Source: Bacteroidota bacterium (GTDB lineage Bacteria > Bacteroidota > Bacteroidia > Bacteroidales > Paludibacteraceae). Taken from it: a DNA stretch of 24,882 bases. Positions 15,208 through 23,514 of the stretch are shown piece by piece; the first letter of the stretch is position 1; each line of letters starts with the position of its first letter. The DNA is taken from contig JAFNAU010000009.1 of NCBI GenBank assembly GCA_017860335.1, positions 1-24,882 on the forward strand, in the 5' to 3' direction. The notes below the pieces were generated by a model, which ran no database searches, was not told the DNA's origin, and was given only the letters and a program-made list of their open reading frames with translations. The position numbers and the translations under genes are program-made.

Positions 15208-16218
15208 ATGAAACAAATATATGTTATCATATCGCTTTTTTTGATGGTGATACTTCAGGCATGTATGAATGAACCTGATCTTCGGTCAGACACTCCACGT
15301 GGAAATTTCAACGCGCTCTGGGAGATCATTGATACACGATATTGTTACCTGAGCTATAAGCAAATTAATTGGGATTCTGTTTACACGGAATATTCACACA
15401 AAATCGATACTGTTTCAAGTAATTTTTCTCTCTTTGATGTGATGGGCGAAATGCTGGCAACGCTGAAGGATGGACATGTCAATCTCTACTCCAGTTTCGA
15501 CAGAAGCAGATACTGGAACTGGTACACGGATTATCCGTCAAATTTCAATTCTGAAGTTTTGTTTAAACCTCATTATTTAGGTGCTGATTACCGGATAGCC
15601 GGAAGTTTACGCTATAAAAAAATAGCAAACGGAAAAGTTGGTTACATCTACTACGGAAGTTTTTCGGACAGCTTTTCGAATGAAAACATAAACCAGATTT
15701 TCAATAGCTTCTCGTCATGTCAGGGAATAATCGTTGACGTACGAAACAACGGAGGCGGAATGCTAAGCTATGCTGAACAGCTTGCCTCTTACTTTTTCGA
15801 TAAAAAAACACTCACAGGCTATCTTAGTCACAAAACGGGAAAAGGTCACTCTGACTTTTCAACTCCAACTCCGCTTTATATTGAACCCAACGACAAGGTC
15901 AAATGGAATAAAAAAGTAATGATATTAACAAACCGAATGTCGTACAGCGCCACCAATGGTTTTGTCAACATTATGAAATATGCTCCAAACTCCACTATCA
16001 TCGGCGACCAGACAGGAGGTGGAGGCGGACTTCCATTCTCGAGTGAGCTGCCCAACGGATGGATGGTTCGATTCTCAAGCAGCCCGATGTACGATGCCGA
16101 TATGCAGAATATTGAATGGGGAATTAAACCTGATATTCAGGTAAATATGAATGCCGAAGCAGAGGCAAGAGGATATGACACCATAATCGAAAAGGCTATC
16201 GGTGAAATATTTAAGTAG
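15208..16218 (+). CDS. S41 family lipoprotein peptidase (tricorn-core type)
   Basis: This is a 336-aa protease-like lipoprotein. The signal peptide ends in the lipobox LQAC with C19, so it should be lipid-anchored. No PDZ domain is visible. The S41 core runs from about residue 145 to 312 (YIYYGSF, GIIVDVRNNGGG, MILTNRMSYSATNGF). S247 is the likely nucleophile and H90 in LKDGHVNL the likely catalytic His. E303 in NIEWGIKPDI may complete a Ser/His/Glu set as in tricorn-type members. The Lys of the Ctp-type Ser/Lys dyad is replaced by a glycine run (GDQTGGGGG), which supports the tricorn-type reading. It is probably co-transcribed with the upstream barrel gene. The substrate is unknown. Confidence 0.9.
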   Translation: MKQIYVIISLFLMVILQACMNEPDLRSDTPRGNFNALWEIIDTRYCYLSYKQINWDSVYTEYSHKIDTVSSNFSLFDVMGEMLATLKDGHVNLYSSFDRSRYWNWYTDYPSNFNSEVLFKPHYLGADYRIAGSLRYKKIANGKVGYIYYGSFSDSFSNENINQIFNSFSSCQGIIVDVRNNGGGMLSYAEQLASYFFDKKTLTGYLSHKTGKGHSDFSTPTPLYIEPNDKVKWNKKVMILTNRMSYSATNGFVNIMKYAPNSTIIGDQTGGGGGLPFSSELPNGWMVRFSSSPMYDADMQNIEWGIKPDIQVNMNAEAEARGYDTIIEKAIGEIFK

Positions 16219-16225
16219 ATTTTAT

Positions 16226-16233
16226 TAATTTTG
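16226..16233 (+). promoter_or_regulatory. Predicted -7 promoter element before the RNA methyltransferase gene
   Basis: TAATTTTG matches TAnnTTTG exactly, 27 bp before the ATG. A -33 TTTG is missing, so this may be a weak or chance site in the 42-bp gap. Confidence 0.35.
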
Positions 16234-16260
16234 CTTCGATTATTATCTGACTGCAAACAT

Positions 16261-16791
16261 ATGCGAAAACTAAAAATAACGGAACTCAACCGACTGACCA
16301 CAGAAGAATTCAAAAACCAACAGAAAACGCCACTAATTGTAGTGCTGGATAACGTAAGAAGCCTTCACAATGTAGGCTCTGTTTTCAGAACTTCAGATGC
16401 ATACCTTGTTGAAGCAGTATATCTTTGTGGCATCACCTCTCCCCCGCCCCATGCCGAAATTCATAAAACCGCTTTGGGAGCTGAGAACACGGTAAACTGG
16501 AAATATTATGAAGAAACACAGGGAGCCATTAAAGAGCTGAAAGAAAAGGGGTATGAAGTATTAGCCATAGAACAGGCAGAAGGAAGTATTATGCTGAATA
16601 CACTGGAAATAAATCCTGTAAAAAAATACGCCGTTGTTTTGGGTAACGAAGTCAAAGGCGTTCAGCAAGCAGTGGTTGACTCCTGCGATGGTTGTATCGA
16701 AATACCCCAGTACGGCACAAAACACTCTCTTAATGTGAGTGTTACAGCTGGGATAATTATTTGGGAATTTGCTATAAAATTAAAGAAATAA
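16261..16791 (+). CDS. SpoU/TrmH family RNA 2'-O-methyltransferase
   Basis: This is a 176-aa member of the SPOUT (SpoU/TrmH) class, which transfers a methyl group from SAM to a ribose 2'-OH in tRNA or rRNA. Motif 1 is readable as NVRSLHNVGSVFRTSDA (N37, R43), motif 2 as VVLGNEVKGV and motif 3 as IPQYGTKHSLNVSVTAGI, which contributes to the SAM-binding knot. Only the methyltransferase core is present, without the N-terminal L30e-like domain of RlmB. The ATG at 16261 (MRKLKITELN) is preferred over an in-frame TTG at 16231. The RNA target cannot be assigned from this sequence. It is followed by the TPR gene after 13 bp. Confidence 0.92.
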   Translation: MRKLKITELNRLTTEEFKNQQKTPLIVVLDNVRSLHNVGSVFRTSDAYLVEAVYLCGITSPPPHAEIHKTALGAENTVNWKYYEETQGAIKELKEKGYEVLAIEQAEGSIMLNTLEINPVKKYAVVLGNEVKGVQQAVVDSCDGCIEIPQYGTKHSLNVSVTAGIIIWEFAIKLKK

Positions 16792-16804
16792 TAAAGTTGT
16801 ATCT

Positions 16805-17590
16805 ATGTCATTTAGAAGAATTTATACATTAATCTTTGGGTTACAGTTGTGTCTTTTGAGTTACGGTCAATCCTATCAAAAGGAAATTTATAAAGCTTAT
16901 GTTGATTATGATGTCAACAGATGGCTGAAAGCAGCGAAATATGTTGAAAACTCAAATCAGGGTCAGACAGAGAAAATGTTGAACCTGATACATTGTTATT
17001 ATGGTTATACATCAAGCCTTATGTCGCTCAAACAAAATGATGAAGCTGAAAAAACAATAGGAAAAGCTGAAATTCTGATAGATAAAATACTGAAAACAGA
17101 TCCCGACAATGCACTTGCACTAAATTATAAAGGCGTTTTTCTTGGTTATGAAATTGGACTGAACAAAATGAAAGCATTGAAATACGGTACAAAAAGCACC
17201 AGCTACATCGACAATGCCCTGAAACTTGCCCCCAATAATGTACAAATATTATTTGACAAAGGGAATGCTCTCTATTACCCGCCCAAGGTTTTTGGCGGAA
17301 ACAAGAATGAAGCCTTGAAATACTTCCAGAAAGCCATAGGAATAATTGAAAAGCAGAAAAAGACCAATGAAAACTGGGTATATCTTCAGTTACTTGCTCT
17401 GGAAGGACGATGCTACGAACTGAACGGCAATTACACAAAGGCGGAGCATAGTTATCAGAAAGCGTTGAAAGTTGAACCTGAATTTAAATTTGTAAAAAAC
17501 ACCCTTTATCCCCGATTAAGAAAAACACTGAGCGATGCTTCAACCAATCAGAAGCAGGACGACTCTCCCGAAAATGAAATTTACAGATAA
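16805..17590 (+). CDS. Exported tetratricopeptide-repeat protein
   Basis: This is a 261-aa protein with a probable signal peptide (MSFRRIYTLIFGLQLCLLSYGQS), so periplasmic location is predicted. Several TPR-like helical pairs follow. The clearest are NALALNYKGVFLGYE, a unit near residues 140-180 (NNVQILFDKGNALYYPP, NEALKYFQKAIGII), and GRCYELNGNYTKAEHSYQKALKVEP near residues 200-225. The C-terminus is polar and probably disordered. TPR proteins act as binding scaffolds, and no partner is indicated here. It lies 2 bp before the SUI1-type gene and 13 bp after the methyltransferase gene, so it is in the same transcript, but the functional link to those cytoplasmic proteins is unclear. Confidence 0.85.
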   Translation: MSFRRIYTLIFGLQLCLLSYGQSYQKEIYKAYVDYDVNRWLKAAKYVENSNQGQTEKMLNLIHCYYGYTSSLMSLKQNDEAEKTIGKAEILIDKILKTDPDNALALNYKGVFLGYEIGLNKMKALKYGTKSTSYIDNALKLAPNNVQILFDKGNALYYPPKVFGGNKNEALKYFQKAIGIIEKQKKTNENWVYLQLLALEGRCYELNGNYTKAEHSYQKALKVEPEFKFVKNTLYPRLRKTLSDASTNQKQDDSPENEIYR

Positions 17591-17592
17591 TC

Positions 17593-17937
17593 ATGAAAAA
17601 AAACGACTGGAAAGACCGGCTGAATGTGGTATATTCCACCAATCCGGACTATAAATACGAATCGGAGGAGGCTAATAAATCTGAAATCGCCACACCAACT
17701 ACACAAACGCTTCGTATCGAACTTGACAAGCGCAACGGCAAACCAGCTACGCTGATTACCGACTTCCGGGGGAGTGACAATGAACTGAAGGAACTTTCCA
17801 AAATACTGAAAAACAAGTGTGCCACCGGTGGTTCGCAACGCGACGGTGAAATACTCATTCAGGGAGACTTCAGGGTGAAGATAGCTGAAATACTGCAAAA
17901 TATGGGTTATAAAATCAAAAAGATAAATTTCAAATAA
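17593..17937 (+). CDS. SUI1/eIF1-like translation factor (YciH family)
   Basis: This is a 114-aa protein of the SUI1 (eIF1/YciH) family. After a non-conserved N-terminus the SUI1 fold starts near residue 38. It is recognised by LRIELDKRNGKPATLITDFRG, the KELSKILKNKCATGGSQRDGEI segment with the GG-S basic loop, and the C-terminal IQGDFRVKIAEILQNMGYKIKK. Bacterial members resemble eIF1 and influence start-site fidelity in vitro, but their role in the cell is poorly defined. It begins 2 bp after the TPR gene and is the last gene of the plus-strand unit, ahead of a clear terminator. Confidence 0.92.
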   Translation: MKKNDWKDRLNVVYSTNPDYKYESEEANKSEIATPTTQTLRIELDKRNGKPATLITDFRGSDNELKELSKILKNKCATGGSQRDGEILIQGDFRVKIAEILQNMGYKIKKINFK

Positions 17938-17996
17938 AAAGTTAAAAACTCCGCAGACAAAGATTGAAAAAATAAATAGTTTCAAAAAACACATAT

Positions 17997-18033
17997 AACA
18001 CATTGTCCAAAATAACGGCCAATGTGTTTTTTT
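17997..18033 (+). terminator. Intrinsic terminator after the SUI1 gene
   Basis: Arms AACACATTG and CAATGTGTT, extended by CC/GG after one mismatch, enclose loop AAAATAAC and are followed by a run of seven T. It lies 59 bp past the stop and separates this unit from glnA. Confidence 0.85.
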
Positions 18034-18109
18034 GTGAAGTCAGTTTGAAAATATATCATTTTGTCATTATTTTATTCATATGTATTGTATTTCAAAGAAG
18101 TAAAATATG

Positions 18110-18117
18110 TATATTTG
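18110..18117 (+). promoter_or_regulatory. Predicted -7 promoter element of glnA
   Basis: TATATTTG matches the Bacteroidetes -7 consensus, with an inferred start near 18124 and a leader of about 26 nt. The -33 region is poor (nearest TTG 22 bp upstream), which could reflect activator dependence. That is an inference. Confidence 0.45.
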
Positions 18118-18149
18118 CGTATTTCTCCTTAATTTAATATCACATTTCT

Positions 18150-19652
18150 ATGTACAACTTTATAAAACTTAATCCAAATCCGTTAGTTTCACATCTTGAG
18201 AAACTTCCGAAAGACTTTACAAAAGCCGACATTCTCAAATTTATTGAAGAAAAAAAAATAAAAATGATAAACTTTCGGTATGCGGGAGGTGACGGGCGAC
18301 TTAAAGTGCTGAATTTCGTTATTAATAATTATAACTATCTGGATCAAATACTGACCGCGGGCGAACGCGTAGATGGTTCAAGTCTTTTTTCATTTATTGA
18401 AGCAGCTTCGTCCGATTTATATGTAGTTCCCCGTTTTAGTACCGCCTATCTCGATCCTTTTGCCGAAATCCCCACACTTGGCTTTTTGTGTTCGTACTTC
18501 AACAAGGATGGAAAGCCCCTTGGAAGCTCACCTGAATATATTCTGGAAAAAGCACATCAGATTTTCCGGCAGCAAACCGATGGTATGGAATTTCACGCCA
18601 TGGGCGAACTTGAATATTATGTCATTGGCAATGAAGAAGACGCATTTCCTGCTGTCGATCAGAAAGGATATCATGAGGCAGCGCCATTCAGTAAGTTTGA
18701 AGAATTCAGATGCAAAACAATGATGTACATCGCACAAGTTGGCGGACAAATCAAGTACGGTCACAATGAAGTCGGCAATTTTGTACATGAGGGTAAGATC
18801 TACGAACAGAATGAAATCGAATTTTTGCCTTCACCAGTCACAGATGCAGCCAATCAGCTGCTTCTGGGTAAATGGATAATTAATAAACTGGCATACCAGT
18901 ATGGTCTTGATGTAACATTTGCGCCCAAGATTACGGTTGGGAAAGCCGGAAGTGGAATGCATATCCACACCTGCATTATGAAAGACGGGAAAAACCAATA
19001 CGTTGATAAAGGTAAACTGACAGATACCGCGAAAAAAGCCATTGCAGGTTTTATGACTTGCGCCGGTTCGCTCACCGCTTTTGGCAACACCAATCCGACA
19101 TCATATTTCCGGCTGGTTCCGCATCAGGAGGCTCCCACTACGGTATGCTGGGGCGATCGCAACCGTTCTGCACTTGTGCGTGTTCCGCTTGGCTGGAGTT
19201 CCGGAACAGATATGTGCGCCATTGTAAATCCCAACGAAAAAACAGTAATCAAAGATTTTTCCGTAAAACAGACCATCGAATTCCGCGCACCCGACGGATC
19301 TGCTAACCTTTATCTTCTATTAGCCGGACTTGTAACTGCAGCAGGACATGGCTTTGAGTTGGAAAACGCGGTGGAATTTGCCGATAAGAAATATGTGGAT
19401 GTGGATATTCACAAATCGGGAAATGAAGCTAAAACCAATGGATTTGAACATTTACCGACTTCCTGTTTTGAGTCCGCTGAATTGTTGGATAAAAACAGGA
19501 AAATTTACACAAAACACGGCGTGTTCAGTGAAGCAACCATTAATAATATAATAAATCAGCTAAAATCATTTAATGATAAGAAAATAAGAGAAGAAATTGC
19601 TGCGCAACCGGAGATGCTCCAAAACCTCGTGGATAAGTACTTTTATTGTTGA
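18150..19652 (+). CDS. glnA: Glutamine synthetase, type I family
   Basis: This is a 500-aa glutamine synthetase, which makes glutamine from glutamate, ammonia and ATP in the cytoplasm. Conserved elements are DGSSLFSF (D75, loop near the active site) and metal ligands E153 and E155 in MGELEYY. Others are GHNEVG (E207), KAGSGMHIH (H271), NPTSYFRLVPHQEAP, the arginines in DRNRSALVRVP, and IEFRAPDGSANLYL (E377, R379). The region aligned to the E. coli adenylylation site NLYDLP reads NGFEHLP, so the modified tyrosine appears replaced by F432 and GlnE-type control is unlikely. It is not the much longer type III enzyme also common in Bacteroidales. It stands alone between two terminators with its own promoter. 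Confidence 0.94.
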   Translation: MYNFIKLNPNPLVSHLEKLPKDFTKADILKFIEEKKIKMINFRYAGGDGRLKVLNFVINNYNYLDQILTAGERVDGSSLFSFIEAASSDLYVVPRFSTAYLDPFAEIPTLGFLCSYFNKDGKPLGSSPEYILEKAHQIFRQQTDGMEFHAMGELEYYVIGNEEDAFPAVDQKGYHEAAPFSKFEEFRCKTMMYIAQVGGQIKYGHNEVGNFVHEGKIYEQNEIEFLPSPVTDAANQLLLGKWIINKLAYQYGLDVTFAPKITVGKAGSGMHIHTCIMKDGKNQYVDKGKLTDTAKKAIAGFMTCAGSLTAFGNTNPTSYFRLVPHQEAPTTVCWGDRNRSALVRVPLGWSSGTDMCAIVNPNEKTVIKDFSVKQTIEFRAPDGSANLYLLLAGLVTAAGHGFELENAVEFADKKYVDVDIHKSGNEAKTNGFEHLPTSCFESAELLDKNRKIYTKHGVFSEATINNIINQLKSFNDKKIREEIAAQPEMLQNLVDKYFYC

Positions 19653-19683
19653 TAAAATATTCAACTCAACTGAGTAAAAACAT

Positions 19684-19719
19684 AAAAAAGCCGGACAATT
19701 TTCATCGTCCGGCTTTTTT
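19684..19719. terminator. Bidirectional terminator between glnA and pgk
   Basis: A 13-bp perfect stem (AAAAAAGCCGGAC/GTCCGGCTTTTTT, loop aattttcatc) has a GC core and T runs on either strand. It lies between convergent glnA and pgk and can serve both. Confidence 0.92.
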
Positions 19720-19738
19720 AAGATTATTTGTATATCAA

Positions 19739-20998
19739 TTAGCCTTTAATAGCTGCAATTCCGGGCAATACAAGTCCTTCTATAGCTTCGAGAAGAGCAC
19801 CACCACCTGTTGATACGTATGACATTTTATCGGCAATACCGAATTTATTTACACAAGCAACTGAATCACCACCACCTACGAGTGAAAACGCACCGTTTTT
19901 GGTTGCTTCGACAATAGCATCGCCTACTGCGCGTGAGCCATGGGTAAAGTTTTCAAATTCAAAAACACCGGTAGGACCATTCCAGAGTATTGTTTTTGAG
20001 TTCTTGATAACATCTGCAAATATCTTTTCAGTTTCAGGACCGATATCCAGACCTTCCCAACCATCAGGAATTTCACCAACGGCTGTAAAACCGGTATTAG
20101 CATCGTTGCTGAAAGCATCTGCAATTTTGGCATCGACAGCTAGAACCAGATTTACATTATTTTGTTTAGCTTTCTCAATCAATTCAAGCGCCAGTTCAAG
20201 TTTATCATCTTCACAAAGCGATATACCGATTTTACCTCCCATTGCTTTGGTAAAGGTATAAGTCATACCACCTGCGATAATCAAATTATCCACTTTGGTG
20301 AGCAGATTTTCAATGATTTCAATTTTGGTAGATACTTTTGAACCACCCATAATAGCTGTAAACGGACGTGCAGGATTATCCATCAACTTATCTACAGCTG
20401 TTACTTCCTTGTTCATCAGGAAACCAAACATTTTATTGTCGGTATCAAAGTAATCGGCTATCAAAGCAGTTGAAGCGTGTGCACGGTGAGCAGTACCGAA
20501 TGCATCGTTTACATAACAGTCGGCATAAGAAGCCAGCTTTTTAGTAAATTCTTTTTGTGAAGCTTTTACTTCCTTTTTGGCTGCAGCTTTTTCTTCTTCA
20601 GTTGCAGTTTCGGGCAAGCGTGGTTTGCCTTCTTCTTCAGCATAGAAACGAAGATTTTCGAGCAACAGCGCTTCGCCGCCTTTCAACTCAGCAACCATTT
20701 TTTCAGTTTCTTCGCCCATGCAGTCTGCTGCAAATTTCACAGGTACTTCGAGAAGTTCAGAAACCCGGTTAACAATGACTTTCAACGAATATTTAGGATC
20801 CGGATTTTTTTTGGGACGTCCCATGTGTGAGGCAATAATCAGTCTGCCACCATCAGCAATAATCTTTTTCAGCGTCGGCATTGCAGCACGGATACGCGTA
20901 TCATCGGTGATGTTGAAATTTTCGTCAACAGGAACATTGAAGTCAACACGAACAAATGCTTTTTTACCGGCAAAATTAAATTTGTCAATCGTTTGCAT
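19739..20998 (-). CDS. pgk: Phosphoglycerate kinase
   Basis: PGK converts 1,3-bisphosphoglycerate and ADP to 3-phosphoglycerate and ATP in glycolysis. From ATG 20998 (MQTIDKFNFAGKKAFVRVDFNVP) it is 419 aa. An ATG two codons earlier is also in frame, but homologues begin MQTID. Substrate-binding residues are in VDFNVP, SHMGRPK and ENLRFY. The nucleotide region includes GGSKVSTKIE, NGPTGVFE and the GGGDS loop. A Glu/Lys-rich insertion (about residues 120-150, PETATEEEKAAAKKE) lies after ENLRFY, as seen in Bacteroidales enzymes. The 3' end faces glnA across a shared terminator. Upstream is only a doubtful small ORF. Confidence 0.97.
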   Translation of the reverse strand: MQTIDKFNFAGKKAFVRVDFNVPVDENFNITDDTRIRAAMPTLKKIIADGGRLIIASHMGRPKKNPDPKYSLKVIVNRVSELLEVPVKFAADCMGEETEKMVAELKGGEALLLENLRFYAEEEGKPRLPETATEEEKAAAKKEVKASQKEFTKKLASYADCYVNDAFGTAHRAHASTALIADYFDTDNKMFGFLMNKEVTAVDKLMDNPARPFTAIMGGSKVSTKIEIIENLLTKVDNLIIAGGMTYTFTKAMGGKIGISLCEDDKLELALELIEKAKQNNVNLVLAVDAKIADAFSNDANTGFTAVGEIPDGWEGLDIGPETEKIFADVIKNSKTILWNGPTGVFEFENFTHGSRAVGDAIVEATKNGAFSLVGGGDSVACVNKFGIADKMSYVSTGGGALLEAIEGLVLPGIAAIKG

Positions 20999-21017
20999 AA
21001 TCATTTTTATTTTAAAG

Positions 21018-21233
21018 TTATATATTCTTTCTTTTTTGGTTTATTAAAATCAGGCCTTGAATGCCTGAAATAAGTAAAATCAAAATTAGTCCCATCACAA
21101 ACAATGCACCTATCCCGACAATCCATAATCCATCGTGATTTTGGGTTTGCTTCGTTCTGGATATTAAAATAAGAAAATTTATACCACCAATTGCGACTAA
21201 ACTTCCACAACTGACAGTTGTAACTTTCAACAA
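21018..21233 (-). CDS. Possible small membrane protein with two TM segments (no ATG start)
   Basis: This is a 71-codon frame encoding two hydrophobic stretches (SLVAIGGINFLILI and WIVGIGALFVMGLILILLISGIQGLI) separated by a polar loop, ending in basic residues (NQKRKNI). That is what a real two-TM protein looks like. There is no ATG near the start. The first available start is TTG at 21233, with an in-frame stop 8 codons above it. An overlapping 90-codon frame (21007-21279) looks unlike protein. It could be a true small gene using TTG, or a decayed remnant with a lost start. It ends 19 bp before the pgk start. Confidence 0.4.
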   Translation of the reverse strand: MLKVTTVSCGSLVAIGGINFLILISRTKQTQNHDGLWIVGIGALFVMGLILILLISGIQGLILINQKRKNI

Positions 21234-21360
21234 AGAAAGTGAGTTGTTTTTTTCTTAGTACCTGTATTCCAAAAATCAACTGAAATATTAAAGGTAAAGT
21301 ATAAACAGTAAAAGATTATAGTAAGTAAATATCAACTGATTGAAACATCTCCGATGCAGT

Positions 21361-21867
21361 TTAATTCACCTTGAATTTATATTCTATTTTACTCAGTTCG
21401 TCGTTTGCTTTAACAATTTTATTTTTCAAATCTTCCTTATAATCAACGAGTTTTCTCTGTAAAGTTTTATCACCCACAGCAAGAATCTGTACAGCCAGTA
21501 TACCGGCGTTCATAGCGCCGTTGATACCAACGGTAGCCACCGGAATGCCCGGAGGCATCTGTACGATAGCCAATAAAGCGTCCAATCCTTCGAGGGATGA
21601 ATTGACTGGCACTCCAATAACCGGCACTGTAGTCATCGAAGCTATCACTCCGGGGAGGTGAGCAGCCATACCTGCGGCAGCTATTATTACCTGTATGCCT
21701 CTGTCGCAGGCTCCTTTTGCAAAGATTTCCACTTCCGCGGGAGTACGATGCGCCGAGAGTGCCTGCATTTCAAACGGAATTTCAAATTCATCCAGTACTT
21801 TTGCCGTTTTGTCCATTACCGGAAGATCGGAAGTACTGCCCATAATGATACTCACTTTTGGTGTCAT
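21361..21867 (-). CDS. purE: N5-carboxyaminoimidazole ribonucleotide mutase PurE
   Basis: PurE (class I) converts N5-CAIR to CAIR in purine synthesis. From ATG 21867 (MTPKVSIIMGSTSDLPVM) it is 168 aa. A GTG two codons earlier is possible. The phosphate-binding GSTSDLP loop, the catalytic His in SAHRTP, AAGMAAHLPGV and the signature NSSLEGLDALLAIVQMPPGIPVATVGI are intact. It follows gcvH by 60 bp on the same strand and probably shares its transcript. Both are one-carbon/purine-linked, which fits (glycine cleavage supplies one-carbon units). Confidence 0.97.
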   Translation of the reverse strand: MTPKVSIIMGSTSDLPVMDKTAKVLDEFEIPFEMQALSAHRTPAEVEIFAKGACDRGIQVIIAAAGMAAHLPGVIASMTTVPVIGVPVNSSLEGLDALLAIVQMPPGIPVATVGINGAMNAGILAVQILAVGDKTLQRKLVDYKEDLKNKIVKANDELSKIEYKFKVN

Positions 21868-21927
21868 ATCCACTCTGAGTTTAATATTTGTATGGCTTTG
21901 CAGTCAAATTATCGAAATCAAAAAATA

Positions 21928-22305
21928 TTATCCTATCAGTGCATTATATTCGTCGGCTGAAAGCAGCCCGTCGAGTTCAGCAACATTTGAACAGGAAATT
22001 TTCACAATCCAACCTTCGCCGTAAGGATCGTTGTTAACAAGTTCGGGAGCATCTTCCAGATTTGCATTGAATTCGAGAATTTCGCCCGAAATCGGGAGGA
22101 ACAAGTCAGAAACTGTTTTAACGGCTTCAACAGAACCAAAAACTTCACCCTGATCTATTGTTTCGCCTACAGTTTCCACTTCGACAAAAATGATTTCGCC
22201 TAATTCGCTCTGCGCAAAGTCTGTAATTCCAACAAAGGCAAATTCGCCTTCAACGCGTACCCATTCATGTTCTTTGGTGTACTTCAGGTTAGCTGGTACA
22301 TTCAT
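21928..22305 (-). CDS. gcvH: Glycine cleavage system H protein
   Basis: The H protein shuttles the aminomethyl group of glycine on a lipoyl arm between GcvP, GcvT and the lipoamide dehydrogenase. It is 125 aa. The lipoylation site is K63 in GSVEAVKTVSDLF, and the family features YTKEHEWV and NDPYGEGWIVKI are present. The frame is complete and of normal size. GcvT and GcvP are not in the window. It is preceded by a -7 promoter match and followed by purE. Confidence 0.97.
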   Translation of the reverse strand: MNVPANLKYTKEHEWVRVEGEFAFVGITDFAQSELGEIIFVEVETVGETIDQGEVFGSVEAVKTVSDLFLPISGEILEFNANLEDAPELVNNDPYGEGWIVKISCSNVAELDGLLSADEYNALIG

Positions 22306-22371
22306 AAAAATATTTTTTTTTAAGTTTAGTATTTAGATTTAGTAAATAATTTCACCTTCAAAAAAGAGTTG

Positions 22372-22379
22372 CAAAGTTA
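22372..22379 (-). promoter_or_regulatory. Predicted -7 promoter element of gcvH-purE
   Basis: TAACTTTG on the minus strand matches TAnnTTTG exactly. The inferred start near 22365 gives a 60-nt leader. No TTTG is present at the -33 position. Confidence 0.4.
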
Positions 22380-22397
22380 CGAAAAAAATTCATGGAT

Positions 22398-23498
22398 TTA
22401 TCTATTCTTCAACAAATACAAATCGGTTTGTATGGGATAATGATCTGAAGCTTTCAGATTACCCCGTTTATAATTTGCTGACTCAAATGCCTTATCATAC
22501 ATGATATAATCTATTCTAAACCGATACAGCGAATGCTCAAATGTCCAGCCTAGTCCATTGCCGGTTTCCTTGAAAGAATCTTTCAAATTTCCCAACACTT
22601 TAGTATATGCATATGATGACGGTACATCGTTATAATCGCCACAGGAGATTACCTTATAAGGTGATTCCTTAATCAGTTTTGCTACAACATCGGCCTGTTG
22701 CGCTCTTACGCGGTATGCAACACTCAGTTTTTGCGACAGGTATTTTGTTACCGAACCCAGTTCATCAGTATCAAATCCATCTTTCAGTTTCGACGTCATC
22801 TGCATATCCTGTGCTGTAACCCGATTTGATTCCAGGTGATTATTCACAATTCGCAGGGTATCTTCCCCCACAACAACATCGGTATAAATGGTCAGGTTAA
22901 AAATTGATTTGTAACCGGCATTTCGTTTTTCAATAATCGGATATTTTGATAAAGTAACCAGCCCGATACCCATACTCCACTTATTGAGTTGAAAACTCAC
23001 ATGCTTGTAGGGATATATTTTGAAGATCCGTTCGAAGTCGTCGTAATTGAACTGATAGCTATTTTCGCTGATGGCACATTCCTGCAGACAGACAATATCG
23101 GCATCTGTATCAAGAATATATTTTATTACAAGATTTGGATCTTCTTTTTTATATTTCTTCATCATTCCTGTATTCATCGTATTGTATGACAGCACTTTAA
23201 TTTTCGTTGATGCTGTATCAATATCAGGTTTAGCGAAGTTTACCGGAAAAGCACTTTTAACGGTACCATAAAATATTATTATGGCAATAAGTGAAATCAG
23301 AAGATGCCATTTACGGCAGAATATCCAGAACACGATAAAAAAAACATTGATAAGTATCAACGGCAGAAGAAAAAGCGATGCATAGGCTGGCAGAAGGAGT
23401 TTTTCTGGACTTATGAGCGAGCCAATTTTCACCAATCCCAAAGCCAGCGCAGCTGTGATATTGACAAGTACCATTATCCACTTTATAAAAGCGGTCAT
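22398..23498 (-). CDS. Membrane-anchored endonuclease/exonuclease/phosphatase family protein
   Basis: This is a 366-aa protein from ATG 23498 (MTAFIKWIMVLVNITAAL). Three membrane segments (about 3-25, 36-60, 64-80) are followed by an EEP (DNase I-like) domain. EEP motifs are KVLSYNTMN (N106), VCLQE with metal-binding E140, NNHLES, GDYNDVPSS and the terminal SDHYPI with catalytic His. Family members hydrolyse phosphodiester or phosphomonoester bonds in nucleic acids, inositol phosphates or lipids. The substrate here cannot be read from sequence. Members with this N-terminal topology are common in Bacteroidetes. It begins 16 bp after the second rhomboid gene and is probably in the same operon. 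An upstream in-frame GTG at 23552 would overlap the rhomboid gene and is less likely. Confidence 0.9.
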   Translation of the reverse strand: MTAFIKWIMVLVNITAALALGLVKIGSLISPEKLLLPAYASLFLLPLILINVFFIVFWIFCRKWHLLISLIAIIIFYGTVKSAFPVNFAKPDIDTASTKIKVLSYNTMNTGMMKKYKKEDPNLVIKYILDTDADIVCLQECAISENSYQFNYDDFERIFKIYPYKHVSFQLNKWSMGIGLVTLSKYPIIEKRNAGYKSIFNLTIYTDVVVGEDTLRIVNNHLESNRVTAQDMQMTSKLKDGFDTDELGSVTKYLSQKLSVAYRVRAQQADVVAKLIKESPYKVISCGDYNDVPSSYAYTKVLGNLKDSFKETGNGLGWTFEHSLYRFRIDYIMYDKAFESANYKRGNLKASDHYPIQTDLYLLKNR

Positions 23499-23514
23499 GG
23501 GTCTGCTTTTAATG

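Noticed and set aside
21007..21279. 90-codon frame overlapping the small two-TM ORF
   Set aside because: Its composition is unlike a folded protein (scattered W, C, R). The overlapping frame is the more protein-like one.
21277..21340. Direct repeat ATCAACTGA twice about 54 bp apart upstream of the small membrane ORF
   Set aside because: It is only nine bases in AT-rich DNA, with no further copies or mobile-element features seen.
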